Shown piece by piece: positions 1 to 10,268 of a DNA stretch of 64,000 nucleotides (within the stretch, counting starts at the first letter, position 1; every line of letters starts with the position of its first letter). A model generated the notes under the pieces. That model had not been told where the DNA came from and searched no databases. It saw only the letters and a list, made by a program, of their open reading frames with translations. The DNA comes from JBBECJ01 sp963763325 (GTDB lineage Bacteria; Chloroflexota; Chloroflexia; Thermomicrobiales; CFX8): NCBI GenBank assembly GCA_963763325.1, contig CAVXOL010000001.1, positions 372,001-436,000 of the forward strand, written 5' to 3'. Made by a program: the position numbers and the translations under genes.

Positions 1-1182
1 TCTCGAAGGTCGTCCGGATGCTGCCCCAGCACTCGGTGCGCGAAGACGCGGCAGGGCGGCGGCGTTCTCCAGCTTCGGGATGACGCTGTCGCCGGGGCCG
101 GGCTGCGGGTCGAGCGCCATCGCCGTCGTCAGCGCCCAGATCAGGTTGCGCCAGGCCAGGATGTCGCCGAGCGCGACCTGCACGCCGCGGAACTCGTCGG
201 TGCCGTTGGCGGCGATCCCCTTGGCGAAGAGGCCGGCCATGAAGTCGAGCTTGACGCCGAGGCGGGTCGCCGGCCTGCAGGTTGTAGCGCTGAGAAGAAG
301 CCGGAGTCGCGGTAGAACGAGTTGGCCCGCTCGGTGTCGCGGTAGACCAGCACGTTCTCCCAGGGGATCAACGCGTTGTCGAAGACCAGGACGGCGTCGT
401 TCTCGTCGAAGCGGCCGAGAGCGGGTTGTCGAACGGGCTGCGCGCGGCCTGGCCTCGTACGAGGTGCGGCAGATCAGCTTCGTCCCGGGCGTATCGACAT
501 CGGCGCGATGAAGACGAGCGCGAAGTCCTCGGCCTTGCCCTTCTCCAGGTTGCGCCGACGAGTTCTGCGCCACGAAGGTCGCGTGCGTCAGCGCCGAGCC
601 GGTCGCCAGCATCTTCGCGCCGCTGACGATCGGATGCCGGCGTCGCGTCTCCTTGACGACGTGGATGAAGACATCGGCGACCTCGTGGACCGGCTTCTTG
701 CGATCGACCGGCGGGTTGACCAGCACGTGGTTGAGGAAGAGGCCCCGCGAGGCGAAGCGCTTGTACCAGGCCAGCGCGTTCTCGCCGTACGGCGCGTAGA
801 ACTCCGGGTAGGCGGCCGAGGCTGGCCATGAAGGCGGCCTTGTAGTCGGGCGTGCGCCCCATGAAGCCGTAGCTCATCCGCGCCCAGGCCGCGATCGCCT
901 CGCGCGCCTCGACCAGCTCCTGCGCCGTCTTGCTCGGCTTGAAGAACTTGTGGGTGCGGATGCCGAAGTCGTCGACCGTCGTCAGCAGATCGCGCATGCT
1001 CCGGGTCGTGCAACGAGTCGTAGAGCCGCGCGACCGAGCGCGCCGAGTTGCGGAAGGCCGGGTGGGTCGTGACATCCTTGACCTTCTCGCCATGCAGCCA
1101 GACCTCGCGCCCGTCGCGCAGGCTCTCGAGATACTCGCTGGCCGGTCATCAACTCATCGACGGTCGCCGTCGTGTCGCTCAT
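1..1182 (-). CDS. hpaB: 4-hydroxyphenylacetate 3-monooxygenase-like (HpaB/PvcC family), frameshifted and cut by window edge
   Basis: Flavin-dependent aromatic hydroxylase: the large oxygenase component uses FADH2 from a separate reductase to hydroxylate phenols in the cytoplasm. Pieces in different frames follow the family order. They start with MSDTTATVDELMTG, followed by DDFGIRTHKFFKPSKTAQ and MSYGFMGRTPDYKAAFM (N-terminal domain). PWENVLVYRDTERANSFY comes next, and then a stretch containing LGVKLDFMAGLFAKGIAANG and FRGVQVALGDILAWRN (C-terminal helical domain). The frame breaks near positions 1130, 1010, 830, 640, 400 and 290. The 3' end lies beyond position 1. The ATG at 1180-1182 is preceded by a GAGAGG ribosome site. 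It is downstream of and codirectional with the Rieske oxygenase, suggesting an aromatic degradation operon. No reductase is visible. Substrate is not proven. Confidence 0.85.
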
Positions 1183-1300
1183 CGTTGCCCTCTCGATTTC
1201 CCGAAATCGCATTCTGGTATGCGGAATGTCGTTCTTGAAACGGTAGCAGGACGGCGGTAGAGCGGTCAATGGAATCACGGTCGGCGACATCTGGTTCAGG

Positions 1301-2344
1301 CTAGACCGGGGCGAGATCGAGCATGTCGACCGTCTCGATCCACTTGCGAAAGGCGATCGAGGCGGCGTCCGGGGCCTTGATGTGCAGCTCGTCGCGCAGC
1401 GAGACGGGGATCTCCTCCGGCCGGATCTTCTCCAGGATGTCCCGATCCTGGTCGAGGACGCGCATGATGCCCATCACTTCGTCCTCGCGATCGGCGGTTG
1501 GCTGGAAGTTGCGGTAGACGACACGGAACGCGGTCGTCTCCTTCGGGCCGGTCGGCGAGTAGAACACGCCGAGCACCGAGGTGCGCTGCTCGTCTTCGTT
1601 GTGATTGGTGAGAAACATCGAGAACGGAAAGGCGTGGCGATACTCGGTGAAGCCGCTCGGGTCGCTCCTGCCCGTCCGGCACGATACCCTTCGCGGGGTG
1701 TGCGGTACCAGACGCCCTCGTCGTAGTCATGGACCTCGTACTGCGGCACTTGAGGATGCTCGGGATCGCCGAGGATGTGCGGGTGGACATAGGGAAAGTG
1801 CGAGATATCGACGGAGTTCTCGACCGCCCGGCCGGCCGAGGTCTGCCAGACCAGCCTGGCGATGAAAAAGCGCTGAAAGTCCGGATCGGTGTCCTCGTGG
1901 TTCGGGTACGACGGGATCGGCGCAACCGGCTCCTCCAGGCGACCCAGACGATGCCGTATTGCTCGGCAACGTGGAAGGCTGGGATGCGCGCGGCACGCGG
2001 GATCGGCGCGCCATCCGTAAGGGCCGGGATGCGGGTACAGACGCCGTCGCGGTCGTACTGCCAGCCGTGGAACGGGCAGGTGATGTTGCCGTTCTCGATC
2101 CAGCCCTGCGACAGCGGCGCCCCGCGGTGGATGCAGAGGTCGTTCAGCACGAGATGCCCTCCGCATCACGGAAGGCGACCAGCGGGCGTCCCAGCAGCAC
2201 GAAGCGCTGCGGCGCGTCGGTGATCTCCTCGACCGTCGCGATCGGGTGCCAGTACTGCGTGATGCGCGTCGTGTGCTGCTTGCGCTCACTGCTCACAGAC
2301 TCGTCGGGAATCGTGACGACCACTTCCCACCTCTTCCCGTCCAC
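1301..2344 (-). CDS. Rieske 2Fe-2S aromatic ring-hydroxylating oxygenase, large subunit (frameshifted)
   Basis: Terminal oxygenase subunit of a Rieske non-haem iron system, hydroxylating or demethylating an aromatic or similar substrate with electrons from a separate reductase. The Rieske cluster motif is clear: CIHRGAPLSQG, then 9 residues later CPFHGW (C-x-H ... C-x2-H). The mononuclear iron site is seen as NSVDISHFPYVHPH (D-x2-H-x4-H) in another frame. The C-terminus (FLTNHNEDEQRTSVLGVFYS to the stop at 1301) is in a third frame. Breaks are near 2150, 1930 and 1640. Overall length, about 347 residues, is normal for VanA-type or phenoxy-type oxygenases. The start at 2344 is uncertain: a GTG a few codons inside, preceded by AGAGGTGG, is a good alternative. 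The HpaB-like gene lies about 120 bp downstream. Confidence 0.85.
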
Positions 2345-2474
2345 CCTCGCGGAGACTGCTCGATCCGTTGCGTTTGGCCGGCGCAGTATCGAGTACCCGC
2401 GCCCTGACTGTCAACGGGGCTTGATGAGATCCAGCATCTCGGGAGATGACCGCGTTCTGGAAATACTGTCAGCC

Positions 2475-3116
2475 CTACGATCGCGCCAGTGTTGCTCGCA
2501 CCAGTTCCGCCATCGCCGCATCCTCTGGCTGGTCACGCTCTCGCAGACCGGCGATGACGCCCTCACGATCGACAGGCAGGCGATTCTGGCTGGTCTTCCA
2601 CTTGCCAACCAGGCGGCTGACAGGAATCTCAATGCCGACGATCTGGTCGAATTCGCTGGCGATGTACGCAGGCGGAGCGTCGGCCATCTTCCACGGGATT
2701 GGCTGGTCCGCCTCGAAGTGCTTGGTCAGCCGACCGACGACACCCCGCAGCCATTTCGGGTCCTCGTGGACCACCAGCGGGCCGTAGGCGTGGACGACGG
2801 CGTAGTTCCAGGTCGGCACCACCTGGTGCGTGTCGTGCTTGCTGGCGTACCAGTTGGGCGAGATGTACCCATCGACCGACTGGAAGACGATCAGCGCCTC
2901 GGGGCTGACGTCGCGCACCCGCCAGACGATCGTTGTTACGGGCGACGTGGCCGATCAGCGTGCCGTGCGCACCTGACCGGGGATCCAGGAGGAATGGGAT
3001 GTGGTTGGCAGCCAGTCCATCTGGCCGACGGTGATCAACGTGCCGAGCGGATGATCGGCGATGAGTTGGTGCATGACCTCGACGCGAGTTTCATCGAAGG
3101 AAGCTGGAATGTACAT
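2475..3116 (-). CDS. PaiB-family FMN-binding protein (frameshifted)
   Basis: Member of the PaiB/'FMN-binding negative transcriptional regulator' family, which has a split-barrel flavin fold. The name comes from Bacillus PaiB, and regulation here is not shown. The start at 3116 gives the family's signature N-terminus MYIPASFDETR, then HQLIADHPLGTLITVG. A shift near 3010 gives ANHIPFLLDP and HGTLIGHVARNN, and a second near 2930 gives ALIVFQSVDGYISPNWYASK, VVPTWNYAVVHAYGPL and the C-terminus. Total about 213 residues, the family's usual size. It is codirectional with the Rieske gene 130 bp downstream, so a role tied to that pathway is possible but unproven. Confidence 0.85.
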
Positions 3117-3713
3117 CGGGCGTCGTTCTCCTCGACGGGATCCATCACTGACGTGCCAACCACCACCCTACCACGCCTGACAGGTGCCGAAGAGAGCCAC
3201 TTGGCATAGGGAAGCACAAGCCATCCTCTAAGTCCGTCAATGCTGCCAGCATCGATGCTCGCACCAATGCGCGGCACACTAACGGCGTACGTCAGGGACC
3301 ATAGACTCTACGGAATACTCCCTGGCATCAGCCGGAACGCGCCATGGCGACGTGATTACGGCCACCCCACGCGACCAACCGAGCCACCGGCACATGCGAT
3401 ACGTTTCCCGTCGCCTTGGAGCCATGACCTCCCACGTCCCGGCGACCGGTACCTGTTCCGAAGGTTGGCGATCTCCCGACATTAACGAGGCGCGAGAAGT
3501 CGCTCAGACGGTAAGTAAATGTTTCCTTGATACTATGGCTGTTACTACCACTCCTACCGGTCAGGATATCTTATATAGCATATTCCCCAACTGATGGTTG
3601 CGCATTGATCAACTTACATCATCGCCTGAGACCGAACCGGCACCGCCCCTCGCCAGTAGTACAGACAGAGAGGCAACTGCAACAGGAATCAGTGGAAGCG
3701 GTAGGTGGATGCG
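3117..3713. other. Intergenic region without a supported gene
   Basis: About 600 bases between the divergent PaiB-like gene and the sigma-factor gene. I see no coding pattern: short frames on both strands lack family sequence. Around 3500-3620 the base composition is clearly more AT-rich than the surroundings (ttatatagcatattcc near 3570), which suits a promoter zone for the downstream sigma-factor operon, although no confident -35/-10 pair can be named. Confidence 0.5.
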
Positions 3714-4374
3714 ATGGCGCTGGACGAGCGCACAGCCATCAGCCAGATGCAGCGTGGTGACATCCGCGGACTGGATACGCTCATGCGTGCCTACCAGGTA
3801 CGCGCGCTGCGCGCGGCCCACCTGATCACCCATGACCTGCCGTTGGCCGAGGACATCGTGCAGTCCGCCTTCATCCGCGCGTACGAGCGGATCGAACAAT
3901 TCGACGACACGCGCCCGTTCGGCCCGTGGTTCCTGCGCAGCGTCGTCAACAGCGCCACGACGGCCGCAGCCGTCGCGGACGGTTCGAGTGCGCAACGGCG
4001 ATGCCCCGCGACACCGCTGACGAAGCTGTCAGCGGCGCGGAGCGCGGCCACCCTTCCCGACCCGGCCAGGTCCGGAAGAACGCATCCTGGGCGCTGAGAC
4101 GCGCGACGAGGTCTGGCAGGCGCTCGAGAGCCTGCCCCCTGCCCAGCGCGCCGCAGTTGTCCTGCGCTACTTTCTGGAACTGCCCGAGGCCGAGACCGCC
4201 CAGCGGCTCGGCGTATCCCCGGGGACAGTCAAGTCCCGGGTCAACGGTGCCTGGCTCGGCTACGGCGGTTCTCGGCAGCCCAGATCCAACGGAAGGCCAA
4301 TCGTCGAGCCGTCCTGAACTGGCAACGCCGCCGGTCGCAGACGCCGTCACATGGAGCAGGAGGCGCCACGATGA
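3714..4374 (+). CDS. ECF RNA polymerase sigma factor (frameshifted)
   Basis: Extracytoplasmic-function sigma-70 family protein that directs RNA polymerase to a small regulon. Region 2 is visible as QMQRGDIRGLDTLMRAY, HDLPLAEDIVQSAFIRAYER and FGPWFLRSVVNSA. After a shift near 4060, region 4 follows: WQALESLPPAQRAAVVLRYF, LPEAETAQRLGVSPGTVKSR, with the helix-turn-helix. A further shift near 4240 is needed to keep ARLRR at the end of region 4. I chose the ATG at 3714 because AGGTGG lies just upstream; GTG at 3705 is the alternative. The likely end in the third frame overlaps the next gene's ATG as ATGA at 4371-4374, so the two are probably cotranscribed. Membrane partner next door suggests anti-sigma control. 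Confidence 0.85.
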
Positions 4375-5884
4375 ACAACGTGCAGTTCATCCCAACCAAT
4401 CCCGCCGGCCGCAACCTCCACAACCTTGCCCGTCGTCAGATTCGCCGACGACCACGATCTGCGCGCCGCCGTCTACCGGGCGCTGGCCGAGCGTCGCGGC
4501 TCGACCTGGGAACGCAGGGCGGGACGACTGGACACGACCATCGCTCGACACGCGACGTCGCGTAGCCCCGCCGACGCTGGCGGACCACGATAGTGATACA
4601 CCCATTCGATTACCTGAAGGAGCATCGGTTGATGCTCCCATACCCATCCAGGAGCGTCGTTGGTTCCGCGAAGTCCTCAAGCTCACGGCCGCGATCATCG
4701 TGTTTGGTCTCATCGGAGCATTGCTCGTGCTCGCGCTGCGCGACGACACGAGTGACGTGCCCGGCGAGGCACCACCCGAGGCGACGCCAACAACGCTCGT
4801 CACTCCGACCGTGGAGGTCCAGACATCACCGACTATCCCGACCGTCGATACTACCGCGACACGACAGGCGTCGCGGCAGGTGGCCCAGCAGGCGCTGACG
4901 GCAACCGCTGAGGGCGCGGCCGCCAGCGCCACCGCCAACGCCAGCCTGCCATCGCCCGGCGAGGTCGTCGCCGCCATCAAGGTCGGTAATGGATTAGGAG
5001 GGGTTGGTGGTCTTCCAGTTGGGTTGGCGACGACCGACGGCGCGCTCTGGGTGGGGAACTCCGCGGACGGTGCAGTCTCCCGTATCGACCCAACCACTAA
5101 CGAAGTCGTCGCGACGATCGAGATCACCGAACCGTTCATCCACGGCGGGAATCCCTTCTTCATCGCGTCGTACGAGGACCAGGTCTGGGCGAGCAGCATC
5201 GTCGCTGAGAAGCCATTCGTTCGGATCGATCCGGCAACCAATCAAGTCGTCCAGACCATTCCGCTGATCGCCACCGATGGTTCCGAAGGATTTTCGGTGA
5301 GCGGGTTGTTCGTGGATTCGACCGGCATCTGGATATCAGACTACTACAGCGGGCGACTCCTGCATCTCGACTCCGACACTGGTTCGGTCGTGGCGACCAT
5401 CAATGTGGCTGGGGCGCGCGGCATCACGGCAGGGTTCGGGTCACTCTGGGTCGCTTCGGACGAGGGCAGCAACGCCAGCATCATGCGCGTCGACGTGACG
5501 AGCCACAGCATCGTCGAAACCATCGCTGTACCCGGACGCGTGGAATTCATCGCAACCGGCGCCGAGGCCGTCTGGGGCAACCGACCGCAGTTCCGGAGCG
5601 GTCTGGCGCATCGACCCGTCAACCAATTCCGTGTCGGCGGAGATCGACACTGGTCTGAGAGAAACCCGGTTCATCCTGGTAGCAGCTGGCAAGGTCTGGG
5701 TCAACGGCTGGCTGGGCGAGGGCAATACCAATGGGCTGCTGACGATCGACCCAGCCACGAACGCGCTCAGTCGATTCATCGATACCGTGCCCGGGATCAG
5801 TTGGTGGATTGCCGAACTGAACGGATCAATCTGGCGACACACTCCGATCTCAACGAAGTGGTGCGTATCGAACCGGCGCAGTAG
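4371..5884 (+). CDS. Membrane-anchored beta-propeller protein, probable anti-sigma factor (frameshifted)
   Basis: N-terminal cytoplasmic region (MNNVQFIPTNPAGRNLHN, then in another frame DDHDLRAAVYRALAERR). One transmembrane helix follows (LTAAIIVFGLIGALLVLAL, near 4680-4740), then a Thr/Pro/Ala linker and a YncE/NHL-like beta-propeller outside. Repeating blades show WVGNSADGAVSRIDPTTNEV, WASS.., WISDYYSGRLLHLD, SLWVASDEGS and KVWVNGWLGEG. Frame breaks near 4440, 4560, 5590 and 5830. The topology and the ATGA overlap with the ECF sigma factor point to a membrane anti-sigma factor whose outer domain senses an envelope or extracellular signal. This is inference, and no zinc-binding anti-sigma motif is seen. 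It is paralogous to the lipoprotein propeller at 10269-11495. Confidence 0.7.
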
Positions 5885-6029
5885 AGATGCGTACCCGTCA
5901 GCCCGGTTAACCCCGACCGCATCGATTTCGACACATGACTCGATCGTCGATGCCGCCAGGCCGGCAATGGGTGCCGGCTCGCGTCGAAAGCAAGCGGCAA
6001 CGACATCAGCCGCAAGAAGGAGTACGGCA

Positions 6030-6455
6030 ATGCAAGCCTCCCATACACCGTGGACGAAGCAGTTCACTCTGACACAGATCGTGAGCGTGGCCCTGGCATG
6101 GACTCTCGCGGTCAGTGCCCTGACGGCAGTCACGACACTGGGCATCACTGGCGATCTTCCAGGTCAGCGCGATGGCGCGTCGAGCGCTCCATCGGTGCAG
6201 GCGGATCTGGGCACTGAGACGGCTCAGGTCGCTACCCGCAAGGAAGCACGGCAGGAGGCGCTCGAACTGCAGGCATCGACACTGGCGACACAAGTCGCGC
6301 TGCAGCAGATTCAGCGCTTTTACGCGCACAAGGAAGTCCGGCAAGCAACGGACGAACAGCTGCGAGCGGAACTGAGTTCCGCGCCGACCAGCTGGAAGAA
6401 TACGATGCGCCGCTACTACGAGCGTAAGGAAGCACAGATGGACTCCCTGCCGTAG
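6030..6455 (+). CDS. Small single-pass membrane protein of unknown function
   Basis: 141 residues, not recognised. ATG at 6030 follows AAGAAGGAGT, a strong ribosome site. An N-terminal hydrophobic segment (TQIVSVALAWTLAVSALTAV, about residues 15-36) is a signal anchor. The rest is hydrophilic, rich in Glu, Arg, Gln and Ala, and looks helical or coiled-coil (TRKEARQEALELQASTLA, YAHKEVRQATDEQLRAEL). It follows the anti-sigma propeller by 145 bp on the same strand and may be a third member of that transcription unit or a target of the sigma factor. A strong hairpin 38 bp downstream ends the unit. Confidence 0.6.
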   Translation: MQASHTPWTKQFTLTQIVSVALAWTLAVSALTAVTTLGITGDLPGQRDGASSAPSVQADLGTETAQVATRKEARQEALELQASTLATQVALQQIQRFYAHKEVRQATDEQLRAELSSAPTSWKNTMRRYYERKEAQMDSLP

Positions 6456-6492
6456 GGCGCGCATCACCTGAGGTATCACCACCGACCAGAAC

Positions 6493-6521
6493 GACCCCGC
6501 TCGATCACTCCGAGCGGGGTC
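6493..6521 (+). terminator. Intrinsic terminator-like hairpin
   Basis: Perfect 11-bp stem gaccccgctcg / cgagcggggtc with a 7-base loop, 38 bp after the stop of the small membrane protein. There is no good T-run on either side, so it may act as a GC-rich or bidirectional terminator. Confidence 0.7.
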
Positions 6522-6531
6522 GCATCTTTGA

Positions 6532-6673
6532 TCAGCCAGAACGTGCCAGCGCGACGTCGTTGCGGGCGGCCCACATGTTGACATCCTGACTCGCGATGGC
6601 GGCGATCAGGTCGGGAAAGGTTCCCGAGTTGGCGACCGAATCGGAAGCGTGAGTAGGGTATACCTATTTTGCC
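6532..6673 (-). pseudogene. 3' remnant of a VWA-domain gene (duplicate of the end of the gene at 11542)
   Basis: On the minus strand this stretch translates as FPDLIAAIASQDVNM then WAARNDVALARSG and a stop at 6532. The intact VWA protein of the operon ends FPDLMAAAIARQDVNL then WAARNDIALARSG. One frame over, just upstream, KIGIPYS corresponds to KLGVPTF of the intact protein. Nothing of the rest of a VWA gene is present: the fragment runs straight into the 3' end of the LuxR-type gene. The match is far beyond chance and marks an old duplication or a rearranged second copy of the operon's last gene. Confidence 0.85.
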
Positions 6674-9354
6674 AACCACGTCAGATCAGCGGTCTCCAGG
6701 TCGCTCGCAAACGGCACTAGACTGAGGCGCTTTGCTCTTTCGGCGGCGGCCCCGCGGGAGGGGACTCCGAGCTTGGCAAGGATGGATGACACGTGGTTGG
6801 AAGCCGTGCGACGCGAGATTGCGAGTCGCACGCCGATTTCGAGGTCGGTCAGTCCGGCGGAGACGAGGCGCAGCACCTCGACCTCACGCCGTGTCAGACT
6901 GTGGGCCGGTGTCGGAGGTTGTCCGTTGGCATGATTGCCAGCGTCTCTCTGTCGCGGCGGAAGTACAGCGCCATGCCGAATGCCGTTGTTTCCGCTGATG
7001 TTGTTGTCGTTTCCCTCGAAGAGGGACGGGTCGAGTGCATAGGCGATCGCCTGCTCAGCCGACATTTGGCGACCTGCGTCCCAGACTCGCTCCCACTGCT
7101 CGTCGCCCAGAAGCAGGCGTGCTTCGGCCAACGATTGCGCGTAATGCGCGCGAAAGGACGCCATCATGGGGAGGCCGATCGCCTCGCGGGTCGTTTCCGC
7201 GGCACCGAGGAGCCTGACAGCGCGTGCGCCTGCTCGTTCGGCGAGTGCGAGCGTGGCGAACTCCTCAAGCGCCTCGACGATGAAGCGTGATCGGCGCTGG
7301 CCGGGGTACCCTGCGAACAGTGCGAGCCCTTGTCGCTGCAACTCGCTCGCCACCGCGATGTCGCCTCGTGCGTGCAGGGCCATGAATGCTAGATTCCGTA
7401 GAGCACGGGCAACTCCCCACGCACTGCCTGCGTCCCGCGCCATCTGCAGCGCCTCTGTCGTCAATTCTGTTGCCCGGTCGGTCTCTCCGAGATCGAACCA
7501 ACTGCAGCCGAGGTTGAGCAGGATCACATACAGAATCGATGGATCCCCGGCAGCCCGCGCGGTTGTGAGTGCTTCGTCATAGAAATACACGGCGGTGCGC
7601 TCATCACCGTCCCAGCTTGCGGCGCGCGCCAACCCCCACAAGGCCAGAGCCTCCTCGGCATGGTCGTCTTCAACCTGTGCGAGCGCAAACGCCTGCTGAT
7701 GTAGCGCGCGAGCGCCGTCCAGGTCGTCGAGTTCAGTCGCCAGCAGACCAAAGGTGTTCAGTCCGGACGCACGGGCCCCGGGTGGCACCGCGTCAATTGC
7801 GAGGAGTGATTGAAGGCGTTGCTGCCCCTCGCGGATCCGTCCGTTATCGCGCCAGAACCTCCCGACATTCCGCTGACTGCGCAGCATCCGCGCGCTCAGG
7901 GAGACGGACGCATCACCGCGCCGCTCGAGCCAGTCCCAGGCTGCGCGAACATTGTCGAACTCCCTATCGAGCCGGTCGAGCCAGGCAAGCCCATCCGGCC
8001 CCCACCAGTCGCGAGCCGCCCGTTCGAAGAGTTTGGTGACGAATGTCGCGTGGCGCTCAGCAAGGTCGTCTTGCTGGCCGCTGACTGCGAGTCGTTCCAG
8101 CCCGTATTCGCGTACGGTCTCGAGCAGCATAAAGCGTGTCGTGCCGTCGGGACCGTTTTGCACGCGAATCAGGCTGTGATCGATCAGTGTGGCCATGCCA
8201 TCGGAGACATCCAGATCCTGGTCGCAGATCGCCTGTGCCGCTTCCAGGGTCCAGCCACCGGCGAGGATCGCGAGTTGATGGAAGAGACGCTGTTCTTCCG
8301 GCTGGAGCAGATCATAGCTCCAGGCGATCGCGTCGCGCATCGTCTGCTGGCGGGCCGGGGCATCGGTGGGTCCCCCGGTCAGGATCGGCAGCCGATGTTC
8401 AAGCTGGGTCAGCAACTCTCCTGGCGCGAGCATGCGAACCCGTGCTGCCGCCAGCTCGATTGCCAACGGGAGACCATCGAGCACGGTACAGATGGTCGCG
8501 ACCGTGTTGGCGTTGGTGGGTGTCAATGCGAAATCGGCGCGCGCGGCTCTGGCACGTTCGACGAAGAGGCAGACTGCCTCGACATCTGCAAGCTGCTCGA
8601 CGGGCGTGAGACGCTGAGGATCGGGCAGCCCCAAGGGTGGTACCTGATAGACATGCTCGCCGGACACGTGGAGCACTGCACTGCTGGTGATCAGAACCGT
8701 GAGAAGCGGACAACTGGCCAGCAGGCAACCGATGAATGAGGCGGCCGGCAGGAGTTGCTCGAAGTTGTCGAGGACGAGCAGTGTTTCCCGCTCCTGGAGG
8801 AATGTCACCAGTTCGTCATGAGGCGACTGAACGCTCGACTCGGGAACCCCAAGCGTCGTCGCGATCGCGGTGGGAACGAGCGTCGGGTTAGTCATGGCCT
8901 GGAGTCCGACGAAGATGACACCGTCGCGGAAGCTGGGTGTCACACCGGTAGCAACGGCGAGGGCCAGCCGCGTCTTACCGACGCCGCCCGGCCCGGTCAA
9001 GGTGACGAGGCGGACCTCCGACCGGCAGAGCAGATCCCGAATCGCGTCAATCTCACGCTCGCGACCGATCAGCGGCGTCAACTCAGATGGAAGCCTGGTA
9101 GGTGGCTGCGCGGCCGTCGCCTCAGTCAGGCCACGGGATCGGCACAGGAATGCTTGTCGATTCTCGGTAGATAGGTTAAGCGTGTCTGCAAGCTGTCGAA
9201 CTGTGTGAAGACGAGGACGTCTGATACCTCGCTCCAGATCGCTGATACCGCGCACGCTGAGCGACGCCCGCTCGGCCAGTTCCTCCTGAGTCAGACCGAC
9301 CACCAGGCGGAAGCGCCGTAGCAAATCCCCGAACGACGGCTGTTGTTCAGTCAT
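6664..9354 (-). CDS. XRE-NB-ARC-TPR-LuxR transcriptional regulator
   Basis: Large regulator of 896 residues, intact. Domain order: N-terminal XRE-type helix-turn-helix (about residues 8-60, GLTQEELAERASLSVRG), then an NTPase of the AfsR/NB-ARC type with Walker A GPGGVGKTRL at about 121-130 and Walker B LLVLDNFEQL. GLPLAIELAAARVRML follows, typical of this family, then a long helical TPR region and a C-terminal LuxR helix-turn-helix (LTRREVEVLRLVSAGLTDLE). An ATP-driven signal sensor that binds DNA through one or both ends is the usual model; the ligand is unknown. Start chosen at 9354 with a GGAGA site, because the longer frame to 9423 has no support. It is divergent from the secreted protein at 9556 and its 3' end abuts the VWA fossil. 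Confidence 0.85.
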   Translation of the reverse strand: MTEQQPSFGDLLRRFRLVVGLTQEELAERASLSVRGISDLERGIRRPRLHTVRQLADTLNLSTENRQAFLCRSRGLTEATAAQPPTRLPSELTPLIGREREIDAIRDLLCRSEVRLVTLTGPGGVGKTRLALAVATGVTPSFRDGVIFVGLQAMTNPTLVPTAIATTLGVPESSVQSPHDELVTFLQERETLLVLDNFEQLLPAASFIGCLLASCPLLTVLITSSAVLHVSGEHVYQVPPLGLPDPQRLTPVEQLADVEAVCLFVERARAARADFALTPTNANTVATICTVLDGLPLAIELAAARVRMLAPGELLTQLEHRLPILTGGPTDAPARQQTMRDAIAWSYDLLQPEEQRLFHQLAILAGGWTLEAAQAICDQDLDVSDGMATLIDHSLIRVQNGPDGTTRFMLLETVREYGLERLAVSGQQDDLAERHATFVTKLFERAARDWWGPDGLAWLDRLDREFDNVRAAWDWLERRGDASVSLSARMLRSQRNVGRFWRDNGRIREGQQRLQSLLAIDAVPPGARASGLNTFGLLATELDDLDGARALHQQAFALAQVEDDHAEEALALWGLARAASWDGDERTAVYFYDEALTTARAAGDPSILYVILLNLGCSWFDLGETDRATELTTEALQMARDAGSAWGVARALRNLAFMALHARGDIAVASELQRQGLALFAGYPGQRRSRFIVEALEEFATLALAERAGARAVRLLGAAETTREAIGLPMMASFRAHYAQSLAEARLLLGDEQWERVWDAGRQMSAEQAIAYALDPSLFEGNDNNISGNNGIRHGAVLPPRQRDAGNHANGQPPTPAHSLTRREVEVLRLVSAGLTDLEIGVRLAISRRTASNHVSSILAKLGVPSRGAAAERAKRLSLVPFASDLETADLTWLAK

Positions 9355-9555
9355 CAGAGCAGATCTCCGCCGGCGAAGGTCAGCGATGACGTTGAGCACC
9401 TCAGGTTGTTGACATGCCCCCATGATAGCACCGCGATGATCGAGATTGCGTGGGTGAAATGTGGGCGCTGCGTGTGGTCAGACGTGGTACGAGGTCGCAC
9501 GTTGGATGCGTACTCAGTTGCGAGAACTTTACGAAGAGAGCAAGGAGGGGCAGTC

Positions 9556-10155
9556 ATGCTTGCGCTCTCAATCCACACAGGGTCACACACGCTCCAGGCA
9601 TTGGAGTTCACCGGCAGTTCCGGCCCGACCTTGAGGCGCGCCACGCCGCTGCGTCTGTTGATTCTGCTCGCATTGCTGGCGGCAGCGTTCGGCGTCGGCT
9701 CGGCGCGCCCGGCTGGTGCCGCAGAGCAGGTTCCGTTCACCGGGACGTTCACCACCGTCGGGACTGGAAGCCTCTGTGGGCCATTGACTCTTTGCGTCTC
9801 ATCCCAGGGATCAGGGAAAGCGACGCACCTTGGACGAACCCAGATCACCAGGAGCCTGGTCATCAGCATCACGTTTGTGCCCTGTCCTGATGTGCCAGAC
9901 GGCACGATCCGTTCGTTTACGGACGCGCTGACGTTGACCGCTGCCAACGGCGACACGATCACGATGAGTGGAATCGGGGCAACCTGTGGCAACGGGATGG
10001 ATGTCGTTGGGACGGGAACCTACACGGTGACGGGTGGGACCGGCCGGTTCAGCGGCGCGAGCGGGACGATGACCATGGACGCTGTGCGCGTTAGCCCTGA
10101 TCCTGAGGCAGTGACGTTGACCGGAACGATGTCCTCGGTGGGATCCCTGAAGTAG
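9556..10155 (+). CDS. Secreted protein with a beta-rich 'TGGTGRFSGASG' domain
   Basis: 199 residues. The ATG at 9556 follows AAGGAGGGG. After about 30 residues comes a hydrophobic signal segment (LRLLILLALLAAAFGVG) and an Ala-rich cleavage region (ARPAGAAEQ). The mature part is Thr/Gly/Val rich and contains GTYTVTGGTGRFSGASG, a sequence pattern typical of small beta-barrel proteins of the allene-oxide-cyclase/dirigent or DUF3224-like type. Two Cys pairs (SLCGPLTLC, CPD.., ATCG) could form disulfides. Function unknown. It is divergent from the LuxR gene and followed by a lipoprotein gene 113 bp downstream. Confidence 0.7.
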   Translation: MLALSIHTGSHTLQALEFTGSSGPTLRRATPLRLLILLALLAAAFGVGSARPAGAAEQVPFTGTFTTVGTGSLCGPLTLCVSSQGSGKATHLGRTQITRSLVISITFVPCPDVPDGTIRSFTDALTLTAANGDTITMSGIGATCGNGMDVVGTGTYTVTGGTGRFSGASGTMTMDAVRVSPDPEAVTLTGTMSSVGSLK

Positions 10156-10268
10156 CGACGGACCGCGCTCTGGACGCGCGGGACCCCTGATCGAACAGTT
10201 CGCGTCCGACCCGGTGCACGCCGGGCGGACGCCGGATTGCGCACCGGCTCATGGGTAGGAGGCACGAG

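Noticed and set aside
5631..6455. One long plus-strand protein from the propeller end through the small membrane protein
   Set aside because: The first part is the shifted propeller tail and the real small gene has its own ATG and strong ribosome site at 6030.
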